Source of the DNA: Mycobacterium sp. E740
Lineage (GTDB): Bacteria; Actinomycetota; Actinomycetes; Mycobacteriales; Mycobacteriaceae
Reading direction: 5' to 3'
Assembly (NCBI RefSeq): GCF_001672895.1
Contig: NZ_LZKP01000031.1
Span: 1 to 57,481 of the forward strand
Length of the DNA: 57,481 bases
Under the pieces are notes generated by a model, which saw only the letters and a program-made list of their open reading frames with translations, did not search any database and was not told the origin of the DNA. Of this stretch, positions 1 through 10,299 are shown one piece after another (within the stretch, counting starts at the first letter, position 1; each line of letters starts with the position of its first letter). Made by a program: the position numbers and the translations under genes.

Positions 1-2
1 TA

Positions 3-1874
3 TTGGGCATCACGCAACAGCCGGGAAGAAGCGTTGCCGAGTCGATAGCTGCGGCGCTCGATGGCAGGGTCCGACTCCTGGTATTCGACAACTGTGAGCA
101 CCTACTTGATGCGACGGCCGATCTCGTTCAGGTGATCGTCGAGGCGTCTGCCACTGTGCGGATTCTGGCGACGAGCCGTGAGGGACTGGGCATCACCGAT
201 GAGCAGGTGTGGCCGTTGCGATCGCTTGCCGTCGACTCGGCCACGGACTTGTTTGCCGAACGCGCTCACAGTGTCGCGCCAAGTTTTACGGCCGATGAGT
301 CGGATGCTGTCCTGGAGATCTGCCGGCGTCTCGACGGGATTCCCTTGGCCATCGAGTTGGCGGCATCCCGCATGGCTTCCATGACCGCAAGCGAAGTGCG
401 CGATCGGCTCGATCATCGATTCAAGCTACTTGTCGGTGCCCGTCGCGGACTGGAACGCCATCAAACGTTGCACCATGCGGTGTCCTGGTCCTACGACCTT
501 CTCGACGATGAGGAGAGGTCGCTACTCGATCGCTGCTCGGTCTTCGCCGGTGGATTTGACCTCAAGAGTGCCTGCGCGGTCGCAACGGAATCAGATGACG
601 AGTTCACGATTCTCGACCGGTTGGATGCGCTGGTGCGCAAGTCGCTGTTGGTGGCTGATCGGACGGGTCAACGGACCCGATACTCGATGTTGGAGACGAT
701 TCGTCAGTTCGCAGAAGAACAACTAGCGGCTTCTGGTGCAGCAGAACAAGTTCGGTCTGCACACGCCCGTTACTTCGCCGGACGAGAAGCCGATGTCATG
801 ACCCTTTGGGACGGGCCGCGCCAGCGCGAGGCCTACACGTGGGTCGCAACCGAACTCGCCAACCTGCGTACGGCATTCCGGTGGGCGGCGGCGAAGAACG
901 ACCTCGATACCGCCGCGACCATCGCCACGTTCGTCGGGCTCATCGGCTACTTCGCCGAGAACAACGAACCCTTCACCTGGGCCGAGGAGTTGATCGAGTA
1001 CGCCCGTGGGGTTGATCATCCCCGCCTCGTATATCTGTATCAGGTCGCGTCCGTCTGCTATCTGAGCGGACGCAGCGAACAGGGGCTTGCCTACGCGGAA
1101 GCCATCCCGAAGGTGAAACGCGACGGCCGCGTCGAGGTGCCATTTGGCCTCGAGGGATTGGCCGGCGGCGCTTACCTGATGATCGGCCAACCCGAACGGT
1201 ACGCCGACTGGTGTCGCAGTTATCTCGAGTGCGGTCGTGATACCCACGGCTTGACAAGGTCGGCTCTGGTGAACGCGTTGGTGTTCGCCGGTTCAGCGGA
1301 GGAGGCCGTGATCGCTGCGGATGGTCTTGTCGAAGTCGCCGAGGCTACCGAAAACCCGTGGGCCATCTCATACGCTCTGCTCTCTACCGCGTTCGCATAT
1401 CGCGACGTGGATCCGCTACGTGCGCTTCATGCTGCGCGCCGGGGGCTAGCGACAACGCGTGAGAGCGGCAACCGCTTCAACGAGTCGCACATGGCGGCGA
1501 TCTTGTCCTCGCTGGAGTTCGAATACGGCGACCCAGCAGCTGCACTGGACCACACGGCGGTGGCGATCCGGAATTACCATGAGTCTGGGAGTGTCGCCTT
1601 CCTGCATTCGGTCCTGATCTACCTCGCAGTGATGGTCGACAAGGTAGGGCACTTCGACGCGGCGGCGATCATCACGGGCTTCGCGACGCTCAGCCCCATG
1701 GCGGTTGTTGCGAATCCGCAAATTGCGGCCGTCATCGACCATGTCCGGGAGAACCTCGGCGCACAGACCTACGACGCGCTCTCTCGGCGAGGTGAAACGA
1801 TGTCACCCGCAGCGATGGTCGCCTACGCGTACGACCAAATCGACCAGGTCCGAGCACAACTCGAACAAAGCTAG
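3..1874 (+). CDS. STAND/AAA ATPase regulator, C-terminal part (5' end outside window)
   Basis: The frame is open at the left edge, so the N-terminus is missing. What remains starts just before a Walker B-like strand (LLVFDNCEHLL, about residues 25-35) followed by the sensor-like ATSREGLG and the GIPLAIELAASR motif typical of AfsR/NB-ARC-type STAND ATPases. The rest is a long helical, TPR-like region with many Ala/Tyr/Leu residues. Mycobacteria carry several such proteins fused to an N-terminal adenylate cyclase domain or to a C-terminal LuxR HTH (Rv0386, Rv1358 and Rv2488c type). No LuxR HTH is visible at this C-terminus, which favours the cyclase-ATPase type or a plain ATPase. The stop overlaps the convergent downstream gene by four bases. 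Its ligand and target are unknown. Confidence 0.75.
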   Translation: MGITQQPGRSVAESIAAALDGRVRLLVFDNCEHLLDATADLVQVIVEASATVRILATSREGLGITDEQVWPLRSLAVDSATDLFAERAHSVAPSFTADESDAVLEICRRLDGIPLAIELAASRMASMTASEVRDRLDHRFKLLVGARRGLERHQTLHHAVSWSYDLLDDEERSLLDRCSVFAGGFDLKSACAVATESDDEFTILDRLDALVRKSLLVADRTGQRTRYSMLETIRQFAEEQLAASGAAEQVRSAHARYFAGREADVMTLWDGPRQREAYTWVATELANLRTAFRWAAAKNDLDTAATIATFVGLIGYFAENNEPFTWAEELIEYARGVDHPRLVYLYQVASVCYLSGRSEQGLAYAEAIPKVKRDGRVEVPFGLEGLAGGAYLMIGQPERYADWCRSYLECGRDTHGLTRSALVNALVFAGSAEEAVIAADGLVEVAEATENPWAISYALLSTAFAYRDVDPLRALHAARRGLATTRESGNRFNESHMAAILSSLEFEYGDPAAALDHTAVAIRNYHESGSVAFLHSVLIYLAVMVDKVGHFDAAAIITGFATLSPMAVVANPQIAAVIDHVRENLGAQTYDALSRRGETMSPAAMVAYAYDQIDQVRAQLEQS

Positions 1875-2191
1875 GTGCGGTCAATGATCAGATCTTTGAT
1901 CTCAGCGAGTTGCTCGTCGACCGAGCGGAAGGTGGCACGCGTCTCCTGGCGGAAGTCGACGAACTCGATCTTGAGGGCAGCCACGTCCGTCTTGACCGCC
2001 GCCATGTCCGTCTTGAGCGCCGCCACGTCCGTCTTGACAGTAGTGAGCTCTGATTTGACTTCCGCCAGACCCAGCCCGTGCTCGCGCTGAGTGGCGCCCA
2101 ACGCGTTGACCGCGGCCAATACTGCGCGATAGTCGGCATGGGAGGCTTCCAGCGCCGCGACACGAGCCTCCAGATCTTCCATCGTGGCCAT
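1871..2191 (-). CDS. small coiled-coil protein, function unknown
   Basis: About 106 residues, almost entirely predicted coiled coil: MEDLEARVAALE at the N-terminus, then heptad-like units of the form VKTDVAALKTDMAAVKTDVAALK and a FRQETRATFRSVDEQLAEIKDL tail. The frame extends upstream to 2257, but the start at 2191 is preferred. A TACGCT box sits six bases before this ATG, as in leaderless mycobacterial promoters, and the extension would run into the divergent gene. No signal peptide, membrane segment or catalytic motif is visible. It converges on the ATPase gene and diverges from the solute-binding-like gene. It could be an oligomerisation or structural protein; no function is proposed. Confidence 0.6.
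   Translation of the reverse strand: MATMEDLEARVAALEASHADYRAVLAAVNALGATQREHGLGLAEVKSELTTVKTDVAALKTDMAAVKTDVAALKIEFVDFRQETRATFRSVDEQLAEIKDLIIDRT
1979..2038. repeat. 21-base tandem repeat inside the coiled-coil gene
   Basis: Nearly three copies of a 21-base unit (reading gccacgtccgtcttgaccgcc, with a few substitutions) lie head to tail. In the minus frame each unit encodes seven residues close to (V/M)AAxKTD, so the DNA repeat is also the heptad repeat of the coiled coil. Such repeats can change copy number in frame. Confidence 0.7.
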
Positions 2192-2197
2192 CTCGTC

Positions 2198-2203
2198 AGC
2201 GTA
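2198..2203 (-). promoter_or_regulatory. -10 box of the coiled-coil gene (leaderless type)
   Basis: On the minus strand TACGCT fits TANNNT and is followed by six bases and then the ATG at 2191. No Shine-Dalgarno is needed in this arrangement. It supports the shorter start of the coiled-coil gene. Confidence 0.45.
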
Positions 2204-2273
2204 ATGGCTGCAGAACGATCTGACTGCACTTGTCCACAGGGCCAACAAGCGGTCCATGCCGGCATTCGGCGAT

Positions 2274-2279
2274 TACCGT
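2274..2279 (+). promoter_or_regulatory. -10 box of the solute-binding-like gene (leaderless type)
   Basis: TACCGT fits TANNNT and lies six bases before the ATG at 2286. The two facing promoters (with 2198-2203) share the 94-base gap between the divergent genes. Confidence 0.45.
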
Positions 2280-2285
2280 GAAGTC

Positions 2286-2933
2286 ATGGAGATGCTGAGG
2301 GTCCGACTGGGCATTCCCGCTGCGCCCTTCGCCGGCGAGCATGGCGGCCTTGACGTCGACCTGGTGCAGGCGCTCGCCGAGAAGCTCGGCGTTGCAGTCG
2401 AATTCGTCGCGGCTGAGGCCGAACATGACTGCGCCACCGGCACGCCCGGCACGTCTGAGCAGGAGAAGCAGGCGCTGTTGCTTCCGCCGTACGTCATCTC
2501 CGGTCAGGCGCTGGCCGTCGACACACGACGCCTGCCTCACGTCCGCTCCGTCGAGGATCTGGCCGGACTGACCATCGGAGTGCTGCGGGGCGGCACCAGT
2601 CAGCAGTTCGCCGAGCGACTCGTTGCCGACGGGAAAGCCGGCGCCGTCCGCCTCTACGACCACGACGGCATCGGCACCGCCCTCACCTCCGAAACCTGCG
2701 ATGCCCTCATAGCCCTGGAACCCGTCCTCGCCGCACTGGAAAGACCGGTCGAGGTCGTCCAGCGCGGCCTCACCGTGGAAGAGATCGCGATCGCGGTCAG
2801 CCCCGGCGACCAGGCGCTCGTCGGCCGGCTCACCGTCGCCCAGGCCGAGCTGGAAGCCGACGGCACACTGCAAGAAATTCGCCGTAAATGGCTGGGCAAC
2901 CCGTACGCAGACCAGAGCCTGGCCGCGCACTGA
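2286..2933 (+). CDS. family-3 solute-binding-like protein without signal peptide
   Basis: About 215 residues with the look of the SBP_bac_3 fold: RVRLGIPAAPFAGEHGGLDVDLVQALAEKLGV near the N-terminus, PYVISGQALAV in the middle, VEDLAGLTIGVLRGGTSQQF at the hinge, then ERPVEVVQRGLTVEEIAIAVSPGDQALV and a C-terminal GTLQEIRRKWLG. Family members normally bind amino acids outside the membrane for an ABC importer. Here there is no signal peptide or lipobox and no permease or ATPase gene nearby, so the protein should be cytoplasmic. It may be a stand-alone sensor or a remnant. The start at 2286 is preferred over 2256 because a TACCGT box precedes it by six bases. Confidence 0.65.
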   Translation: MEMLRVRLGIPAAPFAGEHGGLDVDLVQALAEKLGVAVEFVAAEAEHDCATGTPGTSEQEKQALLLPPYVISGQALAVDTRRLPHVRSVEDLAGLTIGVLRGGTSQQFAERLVADGKAGAVRLYDHDGIGTALTSETCDALIALEPVLAALERPVEVVQRGLTVEEIAIAVSPGDQALVGRLTVAQAELEADGTLQEIRRKWLGNPYADQSLAAH

Positions 2934-2963
2934 CCAGGTGGCACGTGGCCGCTGTCACACCAC

Positions 2964-2969
2964 TAGGCT
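2964..2969 (+). promoter_or_regulatory. candidate -10 box for the gap operon
   Basis: TAGGCT fits TANNNT and lies about 40 bases upstream of the gap GTG, in the 78-base gap before the glycolytic operon. The gap gene also has a GGGAG-type ribosome-binding site, so this would give a normal leadered mRNA. No clear -35 was identified. Confidence 0.35.
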
Positions 2970-3008
2970 GGCGTGCGAGCACCACACCAGCGGCGACATA
3001 GGGAGTGA

Positions 3009-4031
<1,023 letters not shown>

Positions 4032-4035
4032 CGCC

Positions 4036-5250
4036 GTGACGATCAAAACTCTGGAAGACCTTCTTGCCGAAGGTGTTTCAGATAGAGGCGTGCTGGTTCG
4101 GTCAGACCTCAACGTCCCGCTCGACGACGACGGCAACATCACCGACCCCGGGCGGATCACCGCGTCGGTGCCGACGCTCAAGGCGCTGTCGGATGCGGGC
4201 GCCAAGGTCGTCGTCACCGCGCATCTCGGTCGCCCCAAGGGCGGCCCGGTCCCGAAGTACTCGCTTGCACCGGTCGCGAAAGCGTTGGGAGAGCAGCTCG
4301 GTCGCCATGTGCAGCTGGCCGGCGACGTCGTCGGCACCGACGCGCTGGCCCGCTCCGAAGGGCTGACCGACGGCGACATCCTGCTGCTGGAGAACATCCG
4401 GTTCGACACCCGGGAGACCAGCAAGGACGACGCCGAACGGCTGGCGCTGGCCAAGCAGCTCGTCGAACTCGTCGGCGAGGACGGCGCTTTCGTCTCCGAC
4501 GGTTTCGGCGTGGTGCACCGCAAGCAGGCCTCGGTGTACGACGTCGCGACGTTGCTGCCGCACTACGCGGGCACGCTGGTCGCCGCCGAGGTGAAGGTGC
4601 TCGAGCAGCTGACCAGTTCCACCGACCGGCCGTTCGCTGTGGTGCTCGGCGGGTCGAAGGTGTCGGACAAGCTGGCCGTCATCGAGTCGCTCGCCGAGAA
4701 GGCCGACAGCCTGCTCATCGGCGGCGGAATGTGCTTCACCTTCCTTGCCTCGCAAGGTGTTTCGGTAGGCACGTCGTTGCTCGAGGAGAGCATGCTCGAC
4801 ACCTGCCGCAAGCTGCTGGACACCTACGCCGACGTGATACACGTGCCGGTCGACATCGTGGTGGCCGACAAGTTCGCCGCGGATGCGACGCCCGAGGTTG
4901 TGCCCGCCGACCAGATTCCCGACGGCCAGATGGGTCTCGACATCGGCCCCGGTTCGGTCGAGCGCTTCACCACGCTGCTGTCCAACGCGAGGACCATCTT
5001 CTGGAACGGCCCGATGGGCGTCTTCGAGTTTTTAGCGTTCTCGGCGGGCACAAAGGGAGTCGCCGAGGCGATCATCACCGCGACCGGCAAAGGCGCGTTC
5101 AGCGTCGTCGGCGGAGGCGATTCGGCGGCGGCCGTGCGTCAGCTCGGCCTCGACGAACAGGGCTTCTCGCACATTTCCACCGGGGGCGGGGCGTCGCTGG
5201 AATACCTTGAGGGCAAGAAACTGCCCGGCATCGCTGTTTTAGAAGAGTGA
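4036..5250 (+). CDS. pgk: phosphoglycerate kinase
   Basis: Transfers phosphate from 1,3-bisphosphoglycerate to ADP, the first ATP-yielding step of lower glycolysis. The 404-residue protein has the N-domain motifs [10 protein letters not shown] and AHLGRPKG, the substrate-region [10 protein letters not shown], the nucleotide-region NGPMGVFE and a C-terminal [10 protein letters not shown]...[18 protein letters not shown]. It is slightly shorter than M. tuberculosis Pgk (about 412), with no missing motif seen. GTG start, four bases after gap; probably co-transcribed and partly translationally coupled. Confidence 0.97.
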   Translation: MTIKTLEDLLAEGVSDRGVLVRSDLNVPLDDDGNITDPGRITASVPTLKALSDAGAKVVVTAHLGRPKGGPVPKYSLAPVAKALGEQLGRHVQLAGDVVGTDALARSEGLTDGDILLLENIRFDTRETSKDDAERLALAKQLVELVGEDGAFVSDGFGVVHRKQASVYDVATLLPHYAGTLVAAEVKVLEQLTSSTDRPFAVVLGGSKVSDKLAVIESLAEKADSLLIGGGMCFTFLASQGVSVGTSLLEESMLDTCRKLLDTYADVIHVPVDIVVADKFAADATPEVVPADQIPDGQMGLDIGPGSVERFTTLLSNARTIFWNGPMGVFEFLAFSAGTKGVAEAIITATGKGAFSVVGGGDSAAAVRQLGLDEQGFSHISTGGGASLEYLEGKKLPGIAVLEE

Positions 5251-5264
5251 GAGGTACTGGAATC

Positions 5265-6050
5265 GTGAGCCGCAAGCCGCTGATCGCCGGCAACTGGAAG
5301 ATGAACCTGAATCACTTCGAGGCGATCGCGCTGGTCCAGAAGATCGCATTCGCGTTGCCGGCGAAGTACTTCGACAAGGTGGACGTCACGGTGATCCCGC
5401 CGTTCACCGATCTGCGCAGTGTGCAGACGCTGGTCGACGGCGACAAGCTGCTGCTGACCTACGGCGCCCAGGATCTCTCCGAGCACGATTCCGGTGCTTA
5501 CACCGGCGACATCAGCGGCGCGTTCCTGGCCAAGCTGGGCTGCACCTTCGTCGTCGTCGGCCATTCGGAGCGTCGCACCTACCACCACGAGGACGACGCC
5601 GTGGTGGCCGCCAAGGCGGCGGCTGCCTTCCGGCACGGCTTGGTGCCGATCATCTGCATCGGCGAGCAACTCGAGGTCCGCGAGGCCGGCAACCACGTCG
5701 AGCACAACGTCGAGTCGCTTCGCGGGTCGTTGGCCGGCCTGTCGGACGAGCAGATCGGCCAGGCCGTGATCGCTTACGAGCCGGTGTGGGCCATCGGCAC
5801 CGGACGGGTGGCCAGCGCCGCCGATGCGCAGGAGGTCTGCAAGGCGATCCGCGACGAGCTGGGCAGTTTGGCGACGCCGCAGCTCGCGGGCGGTGTGCGC
5901 GTGCTCTACGGCGGCTCGGTGAACGCGAAGAACGTCGGCGAGATCGTCGCGCAGGACGACGTGGACGGCGCGCTCGTCGGCGGGGCGTCGCTGGACGGTG
6001 AGCAGTTCGCGACGCTGGCGGCCATCGCGGCCGGCGGACCCCTTCCCTGA
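5265..6050 (+). CDS. tpiA: triosephosphate isomerase
   Basis: Interconverts dihydroxyacetone phosphate and glyceraldehyde 3-phosphate. The 261 residues match the usual TIM length and closely resemble M. tuberculosis TpiA as remembered. Visible motifs are the N-terminal GNWKMN with the catalytic Lys, VVVGHSERR with the electrophilic His, and [10 protein letters not shown] with the catalytic Glu and loop 6. [11 protein letters not shown] forms the phosphate site. The GTG at 5265 ([13 protein letters not shown]) is chosen over an in-frame GTG at 5247 because gagaggt lies upstream and homologues start here. Confidence 0.97.
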   Translation: MSRKPLIAGNWKMNLNHFEAIALVQKIAFALPAKYFDKVDVTVIPPFTDLRSVQTLVDGDKLLLTYGAQDLSEHDSGAYTGDISGAFLAKLGCTFVVVGHSERRTYHHEDDAVVAAKAAAAFRHGLVPIICIGEQLEVREAGNHVEHNVESLRGSLAGLSDEQIGQAVIAYEPVWAIGTGRVASAADAQEVCKAIRDELGSLATPQLAGGVRVLYGGSVNAKNVGEIVAQDDVDGALVGGASLDGEQFATLAAIAAGGPLP

Positions 6051-6059
6051 GCAGTCCGG

Positions 6060-6065
6060 TAGTCT
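6060..6065 (+). promoter_or_regulatory. -10 box of secG (leaderless type)
   Basis: TAGTCT fits TANNNT and ends seven bases before the secG ATG at 6073, with no Shine-Dalgarno between. This suggests a separate leaderless secG transcript in addition to read-through from tpiA. Confidence 0.45.
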
Positions 6066-6072
6066 GGCCGCC

Positions 6073-6306
6073 ATGGAATTGGCCCTGCAGATCACCCTGG
6101 TCGTGACCAGCGTCCTGATCGTGCTGCTGGTGCTGCTGCACCGCGCCAAGGGCGGCGGCTTGTCGACGCTGTTCGGCGGCGGCGTCCAGTCCAGCCTGTC
6201 GGGCTCGACAGTCGTGGAGAAGAACCTGGACCGGTTGACGCTGTTCGTCACCGGCATCTGGCTGGTCTCCATCGTCGGCGTCGCGCTGATCATCAAGTAC
6301 AGCTGA
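6073..6306 (+). CDS. secG: preprotein translocase subunit SecG
   Basis: Small membrane subunit of the SecYEG translocon. The 77-residue protein has two hydrophobic segments (about residues 3-23 and 52-75) joined by the typical loop HRAKGGGLSTLFGGG, which is diagnostic of SecG. Upstream in-frame codons exist back to 5998 but overlap tpiA; the ATG at 6073 gives the family length and has a leaderless-type -10 box. secG follows tpiA in mycobacteria. Confidence 0.95.
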   Translation: MELALQITLVVTSVLIVLLVLLHRAKGGGLSTLFGGGVQSSLSGSTVVEKNLDRLTLFVTGIWLVSIVGVALIIKYS

Positions 6307-6348
6307 CGCCCGGGTGCGGCCCCGGCCCGGGGCATCGATACTTGAGCA

Positions 6349-9150
6349 ATGGCTGAACCCGCCGAACTCGAACCGATCGGTGCGGTGCTGCGCACGCGGG
6401 TGGGCCGCGATGCCACCGAGCCGATGCGCGAGGACATCCGGTTGCTCGGCGCGATACTCGGCGACACGGTGCGTGAGCAGAACGGCGACGAGGTGTTCGA
6501 CCTCGTCGAGCGTGCCCGCGTGGAGTCGTTCCGGGTGCGTCGCTCCGAGATCGACCGTGCGGAACTGGCGAGCATGTTCGACGGCATCGACATCCACCAG
6601 GCGATCCCGGTCATCCGCGCCTTCACCCATTTCGCGCTGCTGGCCAATGTCGCCGAGGACATCCACCGCGAGCGGCGCCGGGCCGTGCACATCGAGGCGG
6701 GAGAGCCGCCGCAGGACAGCAGCCTGGCCGCCACCTACGCCAAGCTCGACTCGGTCGACCTGGATCCCGGGGCCGTCGCGGAAGCGCTTGCCGGGGCGTT
6801 GGTGTCACCGGTGATCACGGCTCATCCCACCGAGACCAGACGCCGCACGATCTTCGACACGCAGCATCGCATCACCGAGCTGATGCGGCTGCGGCTGCAC
6901 GGGCACAGCAGCACCGATGACGGTCGGGACATCGAGCAGGAACTGCGCCGCCACATCCTGACGTTGTGGCAGACCGCGCTGGTTCGTTTGTCGCGGTTGA
7001 AGATTCAGGATGAGATCGAAACCGGCCTGCGGTACTACCCGGCAGCGTTCTTCGAGGTGATCCCTCAGGTGAATGCCGACGTGCGCGCCGAACTGCAGGC
7101 TCGGTGGCCGGACGCCGGGCTGCTCGACGAGCCGATCGTGCGGCCGGGGTCATGGATCGGCGGCGACCGAGACGGCAATCCGAATGTCAACGCCGAGGTG
7201 GTCCGGACCGCCACCGGTCGGGCCGCGTACACCGCGCTGGACCACTACTTCGCCGAGATCACCGCGCTGGAGCAGGAGCTGTCCATGTCGGCGCGGCTGG
7301 TCCGGATCAGTGCCGCACTTGAGGCGCTGGCCACACGGTGCGAGGAGCCGGCGCGGGCCGACGAACCGTATCGGCGGGCGCTGCGCGTGATCCACGCCCG
7401 CCTCACGACGACAGCGAAGCAGATCCTCGACCGCCAGCCCGAACACGAGCTCGACCTCGGCCTCGAGCGCTATGAGACGGCCGCCGAGTTACTCGCTGAC
7501 CTCGACGTGGTCGATGCGTCGTTGCGCGACCACGGCAGCGCGGTGCTGGCCGACGACCGGCTGGCACGGCTGCGAGAGGCGGTGCGCACCTTCGGCTTTC
7601 ATCTCAGCGGTCTCGACATGCGGCAGAACTCCGACGTGCACGAGGAGGTCATCGCCGAGTTGCTGGCCTGGGCCGGTGTGCATTCGGACTATGGCTCGCT
7701 GACCGAGCCGGAGCGTGTGGAGCTGCTGGCGGCTGAGCTGGCGACGCGACGGCCACTGGTCAGGGAGGGCGCCGAACTGTCCGAACTGGCGCGTAAGGAA
7801 CTCGACATCGTCGTCGCGGCCGCGCGGGCGGTGCGGGTGTTCGGACCGCAGGCGGTGCCGAACTACATCATCTCGATGTGCGAGTCGGTGTCGGACATGC
7901 TGGAGGCCGCGATCCTGCTCAAGGAGGCCGGCCTGTTGGACGTGTCGGCTGAGGAGCCGTACGCCCCCGTGGGAATCGTGCCGCTGTTCGAAACGATCGA
8001 CGACCTGCAACGTGGCGCATCGATCCTCGAGGCACTGCTGGACCTGCCGGTGTATCGATCGATCGTGTCGGCGCGCAGCGAGAGTCAGGAAGTGATGCTC
8101 GGCTACTCCGACTCCAACAAGGACGGCGGATACCTGGCGGCGAACTGGGCGCTGTACCGCGCCGAACTGGACCTGGTCGAGTCGGCACGCAAGACCGGAA
8201 TCCGGTTGCGGCTCTTCCACGGCCGCGGCGGCACGGTCGGTCGTGGCGGCGGTCCCAGCTACGACGCGATCTTGGCGCAGCCGCCGGGTGCGGTGAACGG
8301 CTCGCTGCGGATCACCGAGCAGGGCGAGGTCATCGCCGCCAAATATGCCGAACCGCAACTAGCGCACCGGAATCTGGAAACTCTGGTGGCCGCGACGTTG
8401 GAGGCGACGCTGCTCGACGTCGAAGGTCTCGGCGAGGCCGCGGAACCCGCCTACGAGGTGCTCGACGACCTGGCCGCGCGCGCCCAACGTGCGTACGCCG
8501 AATTGGTCCACGACACACCGGGTTTCGTCGACTACTTCAAAGCGTCGACACCGGTCAGCGAGATCGGCGCCCTCAACATCGGCAGCCGACCGTCGTCGCG
8601 CAAGCCCACCACCTCGATCGCGGACCTGCGCGCGATTCCGTGGGTGCTCGCATGGAGCCAGTCGCGGGTCATGCTGCCGGGTTGGTACGGCACGGGAACG
8701 GCGTTCGAGGAGTGGATCAGCCAGGGACCCGAGTCCGAGGACGCGCGCGTCGAGGTACTCCGAGATCTGTACCGGCGGTGGCCGTTCTTCCGCACCGTGC
8801 TGTCGAACATGGCGCAGGTGCTGGCGAAATCGGACCTGGGGCTGGCGGCCCGATATTCGGAGTTGGTCGACGACGAGGAGTTGCGGCGGCGGGTATTCGA
8901 CAAGATCGTCGACGAGCATGCGCGCACCATCCGCATGCATGCGCTCATCACCGGCCAGGAAGATCTGCTGGCCGACAATCCATCGCTGGCCCGTTCCGTG
9001 TTCAACCGCTTTCCGTACCTGGAACCGCTGAACCACCTTCAGGTCGAACTGTTGCGCCGGTACCGCTCCGGTGACGACGACGAACTCGTCCAGCGCGGCA
9101 TCCTGCTGACGATGAGCGGTTTGGCCACCGCGTTGCGCAACAGCGGTTGA
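6349..9150 (+). CDS. ppc: phosphoenolpyruvate carboxylase
   Basis: Carboxylates PEP to oxaloacetate, an anaplerotic supply for the TCA cycle. At 933 residues it is full length. Catalytic motifs are visible: [13 protein letters not shown] (catalytic His region), [30 protein letters not shown] and the glycine loop [18 protein letters not shown]. The C-terminal part contains PSSRKP, the [21 protein letters not shown] stretch and a final [15 protein letters not shown], the standard ending of the family. M. leprae keeps ppc at this locus while M. tuberculosis lacks it (from memory). A GATACT box six bases before the ATG may give a leaderless message. Confidence 0.97.
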   Translation: MAEPAELEPIGAVLRTRVGRDATEPMREDIRLLGAILGDTVREQNGDEVFDLVERARVESFRVRRSEIDRAELASMFDGIDIHQAIPVIRAFTHFALLANVAEDIHRERRRAVHIEAGEPPQDSSLAATYAKLDSVDLDPGAVAEALAGALVSPVITAHPTETRRRTIFDTQHRITELMRLRLHGHSSTDDGRDIEQELRRHILTLWQTALVRLSRLKIQDEIETGLRYYPAAFFEVIPQVNADVRAELQARWPDAGLLDEPIVRPGSWIGGDRDGNPNVNAEVVRTATGRAAYTALDHYFAEITALEQELSMSARLVRISAALEALATRCEEPARADEPYRRALRVIHARLTTTAKQILDRQPEHELDLGLERYETAAELLADLDVVDASLRDHGSAVLADDRLARLREAVRTFGFHLSGLDMRQNSDVHEEVIAELLAWAGVHSDYGSLTEPERVELLAAELATRRPLVREGAELSELARKELDIVVAAARAVRVFGPQAVPNYIISMCESVSDMLEAAILLKEAGLLDVSAEEPYAPVGIVPLFETIDDLQRGASILEALLDLPVYRSIVSARSESQEVMLGYSDSNKDGGYLAANWALYRAELDLVESARKTGIRLRLFHGRGGTVGRGGGPSYDAILAQPPGAVNGSLRITEQGEVIAAKYAEPQLAHRNLETLVAATLEATLLDVEGLGEAAEPAYEVLDDLAARAQRAYAELVHDTPGFVDYFKASTPVSEIGALNIGSRPSSRKPTTSIADLRAIPWVLAWSQSRVMLPGWYGTGTAFEEWISQGPESEDARVEVLRDLYRRWPFFRTVLSNMAQVLAKSDLGLAARYSELVDDEELRRRVFDKIVDEHARTIRMHALITGQEDLLADNPSLARSVFNRFPYLEPLNHLQVELLRRYRSGDDDELVQRGILLTMSGLATALRNSG

Positions 9151-9155
9151 TCGGG

Positions 9156-9527
9156 CTAGAGGCCGGTGCTTCGGCGCACCTTGTTCACCGCGCCGCGTAC
9201 CGCCTGTTCGGTCGCGGCCAGCGGCAAGATCACCGATTCACCGAGACCGACGATGCGCTCCACGCGCTCGACGATGCCCTCCATGCGGTCCACCACCCCG
9301 TGTAGGCGTGGGGCGAGCTCGTTGATCTGGCTGATCGTCTCGTTGAACCGCTCCAGCGTGGCATCCAGATTGGCGGTAGAACTGTTCAGGTCTTCGAGAG
9401 TCTCGCTCAGCCCCTCCAGGATCGTGTCGACCTGTTCGACCGTGACGTCGGCGTTGAGTGCCGCCTGCGCGAGCTTCCTGATTCGTTCCGGCCCGGTGCG
9501 TACCGGCTTGCCGCCCTTGTCTGCCAT
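9156..9527 (-). CDS. conserved coiled-coil protein next to ppc
   Basis: A 123-residue protein, MADKGGKPVRTGPERIRKLAQ..., with a basic N-terminus and a long helical heptad region (VEQVDTILEGLSETLEDLNSSTANLDATLERFNETISQINELAPRL) ending in RSTGL. There is no signal peptide or enzyme motif. The start at 9527 is used rather than the longer 9641 frame: the upstream part is Cys/His/Arg-rich and unconvincing, and CATAAT sits six bases before this ATG. Proteins of this type are found beside ppc in other mycobacteria, to my recollection. Its role is unknown. It converges on ppc; the 258 bases upstream hold no further gene that I can support. Confidence 0.65.
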   Translation of the reverse strand: MADKGGKPVRTGPERIRKLAQAALNADVTVEQVDTILEGLSETLEDLNSSTANLDATLERFNETISQINELAPRLHGVVDRMEGIVERVERIVGLGESVILPLAATEQAVRGAVNKVRRSTGL

Positions 9528-9785
9528 GCGGCAATTATGACCGCAGGCGTGGAACCGCTGAGCGGAACCGGTCGTCTGACTAGGTGTGAGCCAACGAGAG
9601 ATCACCTCCCGGCAGTGCACGGCGGACCCGCGCAACGTCACGCTGGCACCGGATGCAGTGAGCGGACTTGCGGATTACGACGCAGGGTTTCGTGCTGGCC
9701 AGAGCGACGATCTCACGGCACCGTCTGGCTGAGGTGAAGTTGCGAATACCTCGCTGATTGGCCGCAACCTCGAAAGAATGCCGCT

Positions 9786-10292
9786 ATGGAAGCCACTTCT
9801 TTCGACGATGCGAATCCTCTTCATCGAGCGATGCGTCGTCTGGCCGCCACGAAGACGGGTCGCGTGTTCTTCCGGCCGACAGCGCACAGGCTTGACCAGC
9901 TGGTCAGCAAGCTGACCAGCGGCAAGCGCAGTTTCGCGGGGATCGCGGCCGGGCTGCCGACGGTGATTCTCACGACCACCGGCGCCAAATCGGGGGAACC
10001 ACGGACTGTGGCGCTGCTGGGCATTCCGCATGTCGACGGAGTGGCCGTTGTCGCGGCCAACTACGGCGGCGCCAGGCACCCGGGCTGGTATCACAACCTC
10101 AAGGCGAATCCGGCCGCCAGGGTGACGATCGATGGCGATACGTGGGACGCTACGGCCCGTCTCGCCACAACCAGTGAACGCGAAGAGATATGGGCTGACG
10201 GCGTCGAACTCTACCCAGGTCTCGTCAAAGAACGGGAGTGGGCGGGCGACCGGCAGATCGAGGCCTTCGTCCTCCAGCGGCGGCCCGACTGA
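9786..10292 (+). CDS. deazaflavin (F420)-dependent nitroreductase-family oxidoreductase
   Basis: The 168 residues show the Ddn/DUF385-family pattern: a helical N-terminus, then ILTTTGAKSGEPRTVALLGIPHVDGVAVVAANYGGARHPGWYHNLKANPAARVTIDG. The TxGxKSG and HPGWYxNLxxxP motifs are characteristic of F420H2-dependent quinone reductases and related enzymes such as M. tuberculosis Ddn (Rv3547). It probably reduces quinones or other small acceptors with F420H2; the substrate cannot be told from sequence. The ATG has AAGAAT six bases upstream and no Shine-Dalgarno. It lies between two minus-strand genes and is likely monocistronic. Confidence 0.8.
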   Translation: MEATSFDDANPLHRAMRRLAATKTGRVFFRPTAHRLDQLVSKLTSGKRSFAGIAAGLPTVILTTTGAKSGEPRTVALLGIPHVDGVAVVAANYGGARHPGWYHNLKANPAARVTIDGDTWDATARLATTSEREEIWADGVELYPGLVKEREWAGDRQIEAFVLQRRPD

Positions 10293-10299
10293 ACGTCGA

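Noticed and set aside
5139..6734. Open frame of 531 codons opposite tpiA, secG and ppc
   Set aside because: Ser/Arg/Thr-rich shadow spanning three well-supported genes.
9537..9737. Short plus-strand frame in the 258-base gap before the deazaflavin oxidoreductase gene
   Set aside because: No start signal, no conserved motif and random-looking composition; the gap is treated as non-coding.
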